Virus record (IMG/VR): IMGVR_UViG_3300005563_000075
Location: 1-32,192 of that record
Source of the DNA: a virus
Direction: 5' to 3' (one strand)
Length of the DNA: 32,192 bases
Within the stretch, counting starts at the first letter, position 1; each line of letters begins with the position of its first letter. Positions 6,766 to 13,889 of this stretch are shown here, piece by piece. The position numbers and the translations under genes are program-made. The notes below the pieces were generated by a model, which saw only the letters and a list, made by a program, of their open reading frames with translations, was not told where the DNA came from and made no database searches.

Positions 6766-7794
6766 ATGCCATCACTGGATGTATTTGCGGCAGACGCCTT
6801 CACAATGACATCACTCGTCGCGAAGGTCGACCAAATCCCGTTCGTGCCAGGCGCGGCGGGCAAACTGGGCATCTTCGATGAGGAAGGCACTTATACGACC
6901 ACGCTCGAGGTCGAGGAGCGGGCCGGAGGGCTCTATCTGATCCCGAACACGCAGCGCGGGGCGCCCGCGGTGCAGAATACGCGCGACAAGCGCAAGCTGC
7001 GCCTATTCAAGCACTTCCATTTCCCGGTTCGCGACTATATCACGGCGGACGAGATCCAGAACAAACGCGCGTTCGGCTCCGAGACCGATCTGCAAATGGC
7101 CGAGATGGAAGTCCAGCAGCGGATGATGAAGATGACCAAGTCTCTCGATGCAACCGTGGAATACGGCCGCATCGGTGCGCTGCAGGGCGTCATTCTAGAC
7201 AGCGACGGCGCGACCACGCTGTATAACCTGTTTACCGAGTTCGGAGTCACGCAGACGACGGTTGACTTCCTGCTTGGAACCTCGACTACTAACGTCATTG
7301 GGAAGTGCGAGACGGTTCGCGCGGCCATTCAGGATGTGCTCGGTGCGGACGGTTCCGAGGACATCCAAGTGACGGCGTTTGTCGGGAAGACCTTCTTCGA
7401 TGAGCTGATCACGCATCCCAACGTCGTGCGCGCCTATCAGTATTACCAGACATTGAGCCAGGCTCAGAATCCACTGCAGCAGGATATCCGCTACACCGGA
7501 TTCAAGTTCGGCGGCATTCTGTTCAAGGTTTACCGCGGCTCGGTCTCGGGTATCCCGTTCATCCCAGCCGCGCAGGGAACCGCGTTTCCGGTCGGCGTGC
7601 CGGACATCTACGCGACCTATTTCGCGCCCGGCGACTACATGGAGACCGCGAACACGCTTGGACGGCCGCGCTACGCCAAGATGGCGCCCGATCCGTCCGG
7701 CTTCAACAAGTTTTGGGCGATTGAGATGCAGAGCTCACCGATCTCGCTCTGCTTGCGGCCAGGCGTGCTGGTTGCCTTGACCACCTCCAACTAG
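6766..7794 (+). CDS. Major capsid protein (HK97 fold, lambda gpE family)
   Basis: A 342-residue protein that builds the icosahedral shell. Features typical of the gpE branch are the N-terminal DAFTMTSLVAKVDQIPF, the segment FPVRDYITADEIQNKRAFGS (about 86-105), a helical MAEMEVQQRMMKMTKSLDATVEYG that corresponds to the spine region, and the C-terminal SSPISLCLRPGVLVALTTSN. It follows the decoration gene, as in lambda D-E. GGGGAG lies just before the ATG. It should be among the most abundant virion proteins. Confidence 0.92.
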   Translation: MPSLDVFAADAFTMTSLVAKVDQIPFVPGAAGKLGIFDEEGTYTTTLEVEERAGGLYLIPNTQRGAPAVQNTRDKRKLRLFKHFHFPVRDYITADEIQNKRAFGSETDLQMAEMEVQQRMMKMTKSLDATVEYGRIGALQGVILDSDGATTLYNLFTEFGVTQTTVDFLLGTSTTNVIGKCETVRAAIQDVLGADGSEDIQVTAFVGKTFFDELITHPNVVRAYQYYQTLSQAQNPLQQDIRYTGFKFGGILFKVYRGSVSGIPFIPAAQGTAFPVGVPDIYATYFAPGDYMETANTLGRPRYAKMAPDPSGFNKFWAIEMQSSPISLCLRPGVLVALTTSN

Positions 7795-7838
7795 GGATTT
7801 CTCCAGTCATAGAGGTTTTCACAGATTAGGAGATACCC

Positions 7839-8432
7839 ATGGCAAAGACACAGATCACGCAAGAGCAGTACGACGCGTGGGCAGACGATATCCGCGCGGG
7901 TAAGGCAGTCCATGCGAAGGGTCGGCGTGCCGTCACATTCGAGCAGTTGGACTTTCTGGTAGACGCGGAGGAGCCGGACCCGGACCGTGAGATCAACCTG
8001 CCGGTGCCAGATCCAGGAATGCCGGATATCCTCGGGCTTTACGACCGGCAGGAAGTGGACAGGCTGCAGGCTGAGAATGATGGCCTGCGCGAAGAGAACA
8101 CCCGGCTGACGGATGAGAACACCGCGCTCAAGGCCGACCTCGCCACGGCTACAGAGCCGACCGCGAAAGCGGAGCGCGTCAGCATGAAGAAAGAGAATGC
8201 GGAGCTAGCGGCCAGGGTCGCGGAGTTCGGCAAGGCGCTCACCGAGCATGCCGCACGCGTCTCGGAGCTTGAGACCGAGAACAAGCGGCTGGCCGATGAG
8301 AACGCTGCTCTGAAGGCTGCAGCGGCGAAGGCGCCTGAACCGATAGCAGAGCCGGAGGTGGACGAACCGGCGAAAGAAGTCCCGGAGGCGGAAGCGCCTT
8401 CTGATACGACTGCGGACAAGGCGGCCTCGTAG
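7839..8432 (+). CDS. Coiled-coil protein of unknown function
   Basis: A 197-residue acidic protein. Residues 1-70 are globular (QEQYDAWADDIRAGKAVHAK, then Pro/Asp-rich). Residues about 72-165 form a long leucine-heptad coiled coil (repeats of LxxENxxLxxEN). The tail is Glu/Pro/Ala-rich and low in complexity. The ATG is preceded by AGGAG. No family is recognised. Its position directly after the capsid gene, and the rod-like middle, would suit a head-completion or capsid-fibre component, but that is inference. The stop codon lies in the loop of a terminator hairpin. Confidence 0.75.
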   Translation: MAKTQITQEQYDAWADDIRAGKAVHAKGRRAVTFEQLDFLVDAEEPDPDREINLPVPDPGMPDILGLYDRQEVDRLQAENDGLREENTRLTDENTALKADLATATEPTAKAERVSMKKENAELAARVAEFGKALTEHAARVSELETENKRLADENAALKAAAAKAPEPIAEPEVDEPAKEVPEAEAPSDTTADKAAS

Positions 8433-8451
8433 GAGAGCCGCCTTTCTCTTT
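8418..8451 (+). terminator. Terminator hairpin overlapping the 3' end of the coiled-coil gene
   Basis: AAGGCGGC (8418-8425) pairs perfectly with GCCGCCTT (8437-8444). The 11-nt loop contains the TAG stop codon (8430-8432). A TTTCTCTTT tract follows. Confidence 0.75.
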
Positions 8452-8494
8452 GTCACCGTGGGAGTTCACTGCGAGGGCAGTGTAGGAGATCATG

Positions 8495-9841
8495 ATGAGC
8501 ATTGTCAATGCAAAGGTCGGCATCCGGAAGGCCGGGGCTGAGTTCGTGGTACGATCCGGTGGCACGCTGCGCGTTCTGGCGGGCGGAACGGTCACTTTTG
8601 ATAACGGTTTCTCGCTTTCGACCACGCCTGCCACGCTCACCGGAACTGCCGGTTCGGGCGGGGCTGGTGGCGCGGCCTCGCTTGCCGGAGGCGTGGGAGA
8701 CACCAACTTCGCGGGAGGTGCAAGCACTGTCGCGGGAGGCGCGGGCGCCGGCACCGGAAACGGTGGGGCGGCTAACCTCACAGGAGGCGCGTCCGGGGCG
8801 GGAGCGACCGGCGCAGGCGGGGCGGCGGCCGTCGCTGGAGGTGCAGCAGCTTCAACCAATGGAGCGGGCGGCGCGGCCTCTGTAACCGGAGGCGCTGGAA
8901 TCGGGACCGGTAACGGAGGCGCGGCCTCGCTGGTTGGAGGGCTCGCAGGCGCTACCGGCGCTGGTGGAGCGATCGCGATTACCGGTGGGGCTGGTGGCGC
9001 GACTTCAGGCTCGGGCGGCGCCGTAGCGATCGCAGCAGGCGCCGGAACCAATGGAAATGCCGCGGGCGGTGTCACGACCGTAAAGGGAGGCGCTGGCCAG
9101 GGCACCGGCGCGGGCGGCGCGGTGTCGATGACCGGAGGGGCATCCGGCGCGGGCGCAACTGGCGCTGGCGGTGCGGCCTCGGTCATCGGAGGGGCGGCGG
9201 CTTCGACGAATGACGCTGGCGGCGCTGTGGCACTCACCGGAGGCGCCGGAGCTGGTACCGGCGCTGGTGGAGCAATCACGCTGACTTCGGGCGCTGGGGG
9301 CGCGACGGGTGTTGCTGGTGCGATTTCGATCGTTCCGGGCGCGTCCGGCTCTGGCGCTGGACCTTCGGTGACCATCACAGGAGGCGCGGGAGCCGGTGGA
9401 ACCAACGCGGGCGGGCATGTCAACCTGGTGCCGGGCGCGGCGGTCTCGACCGGAGTGCCTGGAGAAGTCCAGGTCAACGGCGACGGAAACCTGATCCTGA
9501 TCTCCGAGGCGCTGACTGCGACCGACGCGACCCGCACGGTGTTTGTCGCAACGCGGGCCTGCCGGTTCAAGAGTGTTAAGGCAGTCTTCTCGACGGCAAG
9601 CTCGTCTGGAACCCTGCAGATCGAGAAGTGCACTGGTACCACGGCCCCAGGATCCGGAACGAACCTGCTGACCGGTACGATGTCGCTCTCCGGAACAGTC
9701 AATACGGTCGTTTCCGGTACACTGATAGCCACGGTTGCTTCGCTGACGCTAGCGGCCGGTGACCGGCTCTCGCTTGTGATTGCCGGTACGATGACCTCGC
9801 TGGCAGGCTGCCGCGTGACGATCGGTATCCAGCCGGTCTAA
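8495..9841 (+). CDS. Glycine-rich repeat structural protein
   Basis: A 448-residue protein; the ATG at 8495 is best spaced from AGGAG, and 8492 is an alternative. Residues 1-50 are beta-rich (SGGTLRVLAGGTVTFDNGF). Residues about 50-320 are a Gly/Ala repeat of the form GGAGAGTGNGGAASLTGGA, with little charge. The C-terminal 110 residues form a separate domain (LTATDATRTVFVATRACRFK, then AAGDRLSLVIAGTMTSLAG) of a beta-sandwich type that I associate with phage structural proteins. A Gly-rich repeat of this kind may stack as a beta-solenoid or polyglycine-II lattice, as in some phage adhesins. It is likely virion-exposed; a capsid fibre or adhesin role is inference. Confidence 0.78.
   Translation: MSIVNAKVGIRKAGAEFVVRSGGTLRVLAGGTVTFDNGFSLSTTPATLTGTAGSGGAGGAASLAGGVGDTNFAGGASTVAGGAGAGTGNGGAANLTGGASGAGATGAGGAAAVAGGAAASTNGAGGAASVTGGAGIGTGNGGAASLVGGLAGATGAGGAIAITGGAGGATSGSGGAVAIAAGAGTNGNAAGGVTTVKGGAGQGTGAGGAVSMTGGASGAGATGAGGAASVIGGAAASTNDAGGAVALTGGAGAGTGAGGAITLTSGAGGATGVAGAISIVPGASGSGAGPSVTITGGAGAGGTNAGGHVNLVPGAAVSTGVPGEVQVNGDGNLILISEALTATDATRTVFVATRACRFKSVKAVFSTASSSGTLQIEKCTGTTAPGSGTNLLTGTMSLSGTVNTVVSGTLIATVASLTLAAGDRLSLVIAGTMTSLAGCRVTIGIQPV
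8641..9440 (+). repeat. GC-rich coding repeat for Gly/Ala motifs
   Basis: Degenerate units with the cores GGAGGCGC, GCTGGTGGAGC and ACCGGCGCGGGCGG recur through the gene. They encode GGA-x-TGxGGA-type motifs. The repetition also opens long artefactual reading frames on the opposite strand. Confidence 0.8.
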
Positions 9842-9847
9842 GCACTT

Positions 9848-10005
9848 TATCCGCAGATTACGCAGATTGATACAGATGAATACGGGTCTCACGCAAAAGC
9901 CGCAAAAGCGCAAAGAAATGCATAAAAGGCAAGTTGGAGAATTTCCCTTTTGCGCTTTTGCGTGCTTTGCGCGAGGTAATCCCTGATCTGCGTAATCTGC
10001 GGATA
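9848..10005. repeat. Long palindromic dispersed repeat, copy 1
   Basis: The outer arms are a perfect 20-bp inverted repeat: TATCCGCAGATTACGCAGAT at 9848-9867 and its reverse complement at 9986-10005. Inner arms (CACGCAAAAGCCGCAAAAGC from 9890 against CTTTTGCGCTTTTGCGTGC) pair imperfectly. The whole 158 nt can fold as one long hairpin. It lies between genes, and any short reading frames across it are artefacts. A second copy is at 16426-16567. Confidence 0.88.
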
Positions 10006-10035
10006 GCATCCTAGCATTCTAATCGGAGGAGATGG

Positions 10036-10257
10036 ATGGATATTCTTGAGGTTTTGAGGGAGAAGCGGGCGCAGCAGATGGCGATTCGCGAGAATGCGCA
10101 GATCGCTTACTGTACTGCCGATGGCCGCATCAAAGAGATCGACGACATGATGGCCATGATTACGCCGAAGGTCGAGTTTGTGATCACTGCGGACGGCGAG
10201 GAGCCGCAGGGCAACCAGCAGTACGATCTGGCGGCGCTGAACGGCTCGAAAGAGTGA
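10036..10257 (+). CDS. Small phage protein, unknown function
   Basis: A 73-residue protein starting MDILEVLREKRAQQMAIREN. The first half is helical and charged; the second half is beta/loop (KVEFVITADGEEPQG). The ribosome site GGAGGAG is strong, 4 nt before the ATG. No family is recognised. Its stop codon (10255-10257) directly abuts the stop of a convergent minus-strand gene. Confidence 0.65.
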   Translation: MDILEVLREKRAQQMAIRENAQIAYCTADGRIKEIDDMMAMITPKVEFVITADGEEPQGNQQYDLAALNGSKE

Positions 10258-10437
10258 TCAGGGTTTGCGTTTCGGCTGAGTAAGCACGGCCGCGAAGATG
10301 ATCGCTACCAACAGGAAGCCCTCTGCAATACGCAGGGGGCTTTTCCATGCCGGGAACCATAGTTCGAGATAGCCGAGCCCGACGACGGCCGCGATGAGCG
10401 CGATGATTGGAATGTACTTTCCGGGGTTCGTAGCCAT
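10258..10437 (-). CDS. Small two-helix membrane protein, antisense to the late operon
   Basis: A 59-residue product with two hydrophobic segments, IIALIAAVVGLGYLELWF (11-28) and FLLVAIIFAAVL (41-52), and a basic tail (QPKRKP). The frame is open further upstream, but the ATG at 10437 starts the part that looks like protein. It has no Shine-Dalgarno sequence. Instead a GGTACAAT box ends 7 nt upstream, which suits a leaderless transcript. It could be a moron or lysogenic-state gene; a holin-like role is possible only by topology. Its reality is moderately supported. Confidence 0.5.
   Translation of the reverse strand: MATNPGKYIPIIALIAAVVGLGYLELWFPAWKSPLRIAEGFLLVAIIFAAVLTQPKRKP
10316..10344 (+). 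terminator. Eleven-pair hairpin with a short T-tract
   Basis: AAGCCCTCTGC (10316-10326) pairs with GCAGGGGGCTT (10332-10342), including one G-T, around AATAC. It is followed by TTTT (10341-10344). It faces the plus strand inside the minus-strand membrane gene and could limit readthrough along the late operon. Confidence 0.55.
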
Positions 10438-10444
10438 AGGTGAG

Positions 10445-10450
10445 ATTGTA
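10445..10450 (-). promoter_or_regulatory. Putative -10 box (TACAAT), leaderless arrangement
   Basis: On the minus strand GGTACAAT lies 7 nt before the ATG at 10437, which places the expected transcription start at or beside the start codon. No -35 is seen. Confidence 0.45.
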
Positions 10451-10476
10451 CCAGTTTTAGCCAGGAGAGATCTATT

Positions 10477-10935
10477 TTGCCAATCGACATCGCGGCGCTC
10501 AAAACTGAATTGCAATTGCCAGCCTATGCGCAAGCATTAGCGAACGGAGACGTGGGAACGCTCGCAGAGATGCTTAACGCCGTCTCAGACGCGATAGTGA
10601 TCCCGCGTGGGGACATCGGGCGGCAGAAGTCGATCGAGATACTCGCGCCTGTCATCATCACGCTGCTCCAGCAGACGGCCAACCCTGACCCGGTGATCTC
10701 GGGCAACGCAAAGTTCTGGCTCGGAGCCTATGACCGGCTGATCGCGCCAATCGAGATCGTGCACACGTCAGCGCTCCTCGTAATCGGCATGATGGACAAC
10801 CTGCGCGATCAGGGGTTCATGACCCAGGCGCAGCACGACGAGTTTTTAACGCGAACCGGCAGTCGCTGCGAGCAGATGTTCGGCGCTGGCGAGACCGTAA
10901 ACATGGCTGATGTGATCGAGTCGCTACGACCATGA
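10477..10935 (+). CDS. Phage protein of unknown function
   Basis: A 152-residue, mostly helical protein starting at a TTG (10477) that is 8 nt after AGGAG. The opening IDIAALKTELQLPAYAQALA and the later DRLIAPIEIVHTSALLVIG suggest a compact helical domain. I know no function. It begins a run of tightly packed genes: its stop overlaps the next ATG as ATGA (10932-10935). Position in the accessory cassette between capsid and neck genes suggests a virion or assembly role, but nothing shows this directly. Confidence 0.7.
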   Translation: MPIDIAALKTELQLPAYAQALANGDVGTLAEMLNAVSDAIVIPRGDIGRQKSIEILAPVIITLLQQTANPDPVISGNAKFWLGAYDRLIAPIEIVHTSALLVIGMMDNLRDQGFMTQAQHDEFLTRTGSRCEQMFGAGETVNMADVIESLRP

Positions 10936-11042
10936 ATGACGGAAAATGGCATACCCTAGCGATCGTTGCAGACGGCAAAAAGCGTTCGGTGTACATAGAC
11001 GGCGTTAAGCAGTCCCGACAACGTAAAGCAAGGCTAAAATGA
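10932..11042 (+). CDS. 36-residue LamG-motif micro-ORF
   Basis: The ATG at 10932 overlaps the previous stop (ATGA), and its own TGA (11040-11042) overlaps the next ATG (11039), so both ends show translational coupling. The product begins MNDGKWHTLAIVADGKKRSV and continues YIDGV before a basic tail. DGKWHTLAIVADG...YIDG is the classic strand motif of laminin-G/concanavalin-like domains. A complete domain of that type is encoded 600 nt downstream. It may be a relic of a shrunken LamG gene, or a strand-donating small protein. Confidence 0.5.
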   Translation: MNDGKWHTLAIVADGKKRSVYIDGVKQSRQRKARLK

Positions 11043-11575
11043 GCATACAAGACGATTTCAGCCTAATTAAGGGCACGGACATTGTATGGAAGTCGAGCGG
11101 CGGCGATCACGTTATTACGTGTACATCCCTGGCTGCTGGTTCGTCGCGGCTTGGAGACAAGTCGGTAACGCTGTTGGTAGCTCCTCCGGGACTGACAACT
11201 GCCATCCTGCCCGACTACCTGGAGTTCAAGCTGCTGTGCCAATTCACTTCTGCTCCAACGGCGGGCGGTGAGGTCGGTCTCTATCTCGCCTGGTCCGATA
11301 GCGCGACGGCGGGAACGAATAACCCGGCTGGAACGCTCGGGGCGGATGCGGCAGGTCCCAATGTGGACACGTTCGGGCAACTCATGTTTGTGGGCTCACT
11401 GATCGCATCGAACAACCTGGGAACTGGCGTGCAGGGGCCGGTGTCGCTGTGGGCTGTGCCGAAAGACTACTACTTCGCGCCGCTGATCTACAACAATGCG
11501 AGCGTGGCTTTCGACGCGACGGCGCTCCATACCGTTCTGACTTGCACGCCTTGGTATAGGGTGAGGTCCACGTAA
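11039..11575 (+). CDS. Putative virion structural protein
   Basis: A 178-residue, beta-rich protein (MSIQDDFSLIKGTDIVWKSS). A repeated jelly-roll-like pattern includes LEFKLLCQFTSAPTAGGEVG and LYLAWSDSATAGTNNPAG. It has no signal peptide or membrane segment. The ATG overlaps the preceding stop, and the next gene starts immediately after its TAA. The neighbours have LamG-like folds, so this may be a surface decoration or appendage protein of the virion. No named family is recognised. Confidence 0.7.
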   Translation: MSIQDDFSLIKGTDIVWKSSGGDHVITCTSLAAGSSRLGDKSVTLLVAPPGLTTAILPDYLEFKLLCQFTSAPTAGGEVGLYLAWSDSATAGTNNPAGTLGADAAGPNVDTFGQLMFVGSLIASNNLGTGVQGPVSLWAVPKDYYFAPLIYNNASVAFDATALHTVLTCTPWYRVRST

Positions 11576-12427
11576 TTGACGCGAGTAATCCCGCTATGTA
11601 ACGGGTTTGTGGACCCCGCCTGCCCGATCAATTGGGACCATCCGCTGAATTACGGGCTTGTTGCGGACTGGACGGTTACCCCCAATCCGGGATGGCGTGG
11701 CGGCTTGGCACTTCGGGATTTAGTAAGAGGTGGCAAGAACCCAAACGACGGAACTCGCACAAATGGGCCAACATGGATCAGCGGCGGACGACCGGGTGGA
11801 TTTGGGGCGTTGCGGGGTAATGGGACGAATACGCGTGTCGTGATAGGCACGGCAACCGCTTTACAGTTAACATCGGCGTTCAGTGTATCGGGATGGCTTC
11901 GCACAACAAACACCGGAACGAAAGTGCTGGTGGGTTTCTATAATCCGGCAGCCGGAAGCGGTTTTGGGCTAGCTATTGGTGTCAATGCCGCAGGGAAGCC
12001 CGACTTTTATGACGGAGTTGGCTGGAGAGGATGCTCCAGCACTATCAATAGCGGCACATGGAGGCACCTGGCGGCCGTGTATACAGGCGCAGCGGTCAGT
12101 TTTTACATCGATGCGGCTTTGGTCAACAGTCCTGCGGCCAGCACGGTCACAGCGTACAGCGGTTCAAAATCACTACTAGCGAATGCAGACGGTTCAAACT
12201 TCTTTTGGGCCGACGATGCGGATGCGATCGCGTTTCACAACCGCGCCCTGACCGCACAAGATGTCCAGGCGTTCTACCTCGAAACTAAGGCTGGCAACCC
12301 GACCCGCTGGAACTGGGCCGATACGGGGCGGCGCGTGTGGGCGGTGAGCGCGGCACCCGTCATTATTCAGCCTTATGAGTTTGTGCAAAGTTTACCAGTA
12401 GATACAATTGTGCGCTATCCGTATTAG
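11576..12427 (+). CDS. LamG/concanavalin A-like domain protein
   Basis: A 283-residue protein using a TTG start directly after the preceding TAA. GGTGAGG-type purines lie 8-15 nt upstream. The N-terminal part (PLNYGLVADWTVTPNPGWRG) leads into a Laminin_G_3-type beta sandwich: FSVSGWLRTTN, then SGTWRHLAAVYTGAAVSFYI, then DAIAFHNRALTAQDVQAFY. The last motif is typical of the end of LamG domains. Such domains bind sugars or other surface ligands. In a phage this suggests attachment to a host surface, by the tail or by capsid-borne fibres. The C-terminal 45 residues are a short extra module. Confidence 0.82.
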   Translation: MTRVIPLCNGFVDPACPINWDHPLNYGLVADWTVTPNPGWRGGLALRDLVRGGKNPNDGTRTNGPTWISGGRPGGFGALRGNGTNTRVVIGTATALQLTSAFSVSGWLRTTNTGTKVLVGFYNPAAGSGFGLAIGVNAAGKPDFYDGVGWRGCSSTINSGTWRHLAAVYTGAAVSFYIDAALVNSPAASTVTAYSGSKSLLANADGSNFFWADDADAIAFHNRALTAQDVQAFYLETKAGNPTRWNWADTGRRVWAVSAAPVIIQPYEFVQSLPVDTIVRYPY

Positions 12428-12439
12428 GAGGCATTCGAC

Positions 12440-12895
12440 ATGGGACGAGTTTATAAAGCGCCTTGGAACGCGACGAATACGCAGAGCACTACGGTGCCGA
12501 TTATGACACTGACAGGCTCGGCGGCGATTCGCGTGGCGCTGAAAGAGTACACGATCGGGTCGGATGCCACGCCTGCGAATATGGCCGCGACTTACCTCAT
12601 TCGGCGACACTCCACGGCGCCCGCTGGCGGTACCGCGATTACGCCGAAGCCCAAGGACAGCGCAGATCCGGCCTGCGTCGCGACTGCGATGATGGGGCCA
12701 TCGATCGGAGCGCCGACGCTGGGCGATACGCTGGACCAGCTCCCACTCAACCAGAACAGCTCGTTCCGGTGGGTCGCGGATGATGGACGCGGGTTCGTCG
12801 TGCCAGCGACGGCCAATAACGGACTGTCGCTGCTTCCGATCGTCGTCAATGGTTCGGCGGTGAATGTCGTGGGCATGTGGAGTTTTGAGGAGTGA
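12440..12895 (+). CDS. Putative virion protein, unknown function
   Basis: A 151-residue protein (MGRVYKAPWNATNTQSTTVP) of mixed beta/loop character with many small residues, ending MWSFEE. AGGAGG lies 9 nt before the ATG. It has no Cys pairs beyond one residue, no membrane segment and no enzymatic motif that I can see. It is coupled by a 12-nt gap to the LamG gene and likely shares its role in the virion. No family is recognised. Confidence 0.7.
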   Translation: MGRVYKAPWNATNTQSTTVPIMTLTGSAAIRVALKEYTIGSDATPANMAATYLIRRHSTAPAGGTAITPKPKDSADPACVATAMMGPSIGAPTLGDTLDQLPLNQNSSFRWVADDGRGFVVPATANNGLSLLPIVVNGSAVNVVGMWSFEE

Positions 12896-12965
12896 TGCCG
12901 CATCCGCCCGTATTTTGCTAACTATTCGGCGCTCGTGACGGCGCTGAGTGACCAAGGGAGAGCGA

Positions 12966-13175
12966 ATGGAAAGAGTAACGCGCATCATCATGGCGAAGGA
13001 TCATCGGAGCGAGGAGAGCCCTGGCACGGATGAGTTCCACATCAGCCTGTGGTTTGACGACGTGAAAGAGGACGGCGAGGTGGTCTCAAAGCACCGGCGT
13101 AAGGATATGCCAGCGGAATCTACGCTTGCCGACATCCTGGCCGAGATCCCGAACTACGAGAGCTGGGCTGAGTAG
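12966..13175 (+). CDS. Small conserved-looking protein, unknown
   Basis: A 69-residue protein from the ATG at 12966, which has AAGGGAGAG just upstream; a GTG at 12948 would add six residues that lie on the ribosome site. It is acidic with a beta-strand start (MERVTRIIMAKDH) and DEFHISLWFDDVKEDGEVVS. No family is recognised. The next gene begins with the base after its TAG. Confidence 0.65.
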   Translation: MERVTRIIMAKDHRSEESPGTDEFHISLWFDDVKEDGEVVSKHRRKDMPAESTLADILAEIPNYESWAE

Positions 13176-13475
13176 GTGGCGATTGAGATCATCGTAGCGA
13201 CGCGGTACACGGATCCTTATGCGGGCGCGAAGTTCGAGCGTAAAGCGCATGGGATGATCATTCGGGACGGCAAGGAGATCGCTTCGACTCTACAGTGCCC
13301 GCATTGCAACGCGCATTTCGTTTCGATGGCTGGCAGTGGCATAAAGCGTTCGTGGTGCCCGAACTGCAACGCGGTGACCTGCGGAAAGAAAGAGTGCGTA
13401 GAGCGGTGCGAGCCCTGGGAGCGGCGCATGGAAGCCATCGAGCGTAAGGCCACGCAGGCACTAAGGGGGCTGTAG
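13176..13475 (+). CDS. Zinc-ribbon-like small protein
   Basis: A 99-residue protein with a GTG start directly after the preceding stop. It carries CPHC (about 42-45), CPNC (61-64), then CGKKEC and a further Cys (CEPWERR). The two CxxC pairs 19 residues apart form a classic zinc ribbon. The N-terminal half is beta-like (AIEIIVATRYTDPYAGAKFE) and the C-terminus is a charged helix. It may bind nucleic acid or be structural in the virion; nothing decides this. Confidence 0.72.
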   Translation: MAIEIIVATRYTDPYAGAKFERKAHGMIIRDGKEIASTLQCPHCNAHFVSMAGSGIKRSWCPNCNAVTCGKKECVERCEPWERRMEAIERKATQALRGL

Positions 13476-13478
13476 TCG

Positions 13479-13886
13479 ATGAAGATCAAGCCACATCACC
13501 GGCGCGACTTCTCGTTCTATCTGCAATTCGCTCGACGCAACAAAGTATTTGACCCGGAACCGCGTCCGGTCCAATTGCTTTCAAAAGGCGACGCGAACGC
13601 CTTGCAATGCTTTGTGCAGCACGAGTCTCAGAAGGACAAGCCTAAGACCTGCCGACAGCCCAGGGTCTTCGAAGAGGTTCAGCGCGGCAAGAGGCTCGTG
13701 AATTTCCACATCAAGCAGTGGGCGCGAGACTGGCCGGAGGCACTCGGCGGAACATTCGGGTTGGAGCAGGTGAAGGATGAATTCTTAGCCGAAGGGCTAT
13801 ATGTACCCGATTGGGTTTGGCAAGCGGTCTGCAACCAGGGGCGTAGAGGAATGCGCGAGCGGTGGCGGGAGATGAGGGGACTGTAG
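13479..13886 (+). CDS. Basic phage protein, unknown function
   Basis: A 135-residue, strongly basic, aromatic-rich protein (MKIKPHHRRDFSFYLQFARR and RGMRERWREMRGL at the end). It has a central Lys/Gln-rich stretch (HESQKDKPKTCRQPRVFEE). The ATG is 3 nt after the preceding stop. The charge suggests contact with DNA or RNA, but no domain is recognised. Confidence 0.62.
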   Translation: MKIKPHHRRDFSFYLQFARRNKVFDPEPRPVQLLSKGDANALQCFVQHESQKDKPKTCRQPRVFEEVQRGKRLVNFHIKQWARDWPEALGGTFGLEQVKDEFLAEGLYVPDWVWQAVCNQGRRGMRERWREMRGL

Positions 13887-13889
13887 TTC

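Noticed and set aside
8239-9732. A 497-codon minus-strand frame rich in Ala/Pro opposite the Gly-rich gene.
   Set aside because: Its APPAPV-type composition is the mirror of the GC-rich Gly/Ala repeat codons. It has no plausible start context, and the plus-strand gene has a ribosome site and a recognisable C-terminal domain.
9749-10009. Minus-strand frame reading LPRAKHAKAQKGNSPTC across the palindrome, and its relatives at 15936-16550 and 16479 onward.
   Set aside because: These are translations of the dispersed palindromic repeat. The two copies give similar peptides only because the DNA is repeated.
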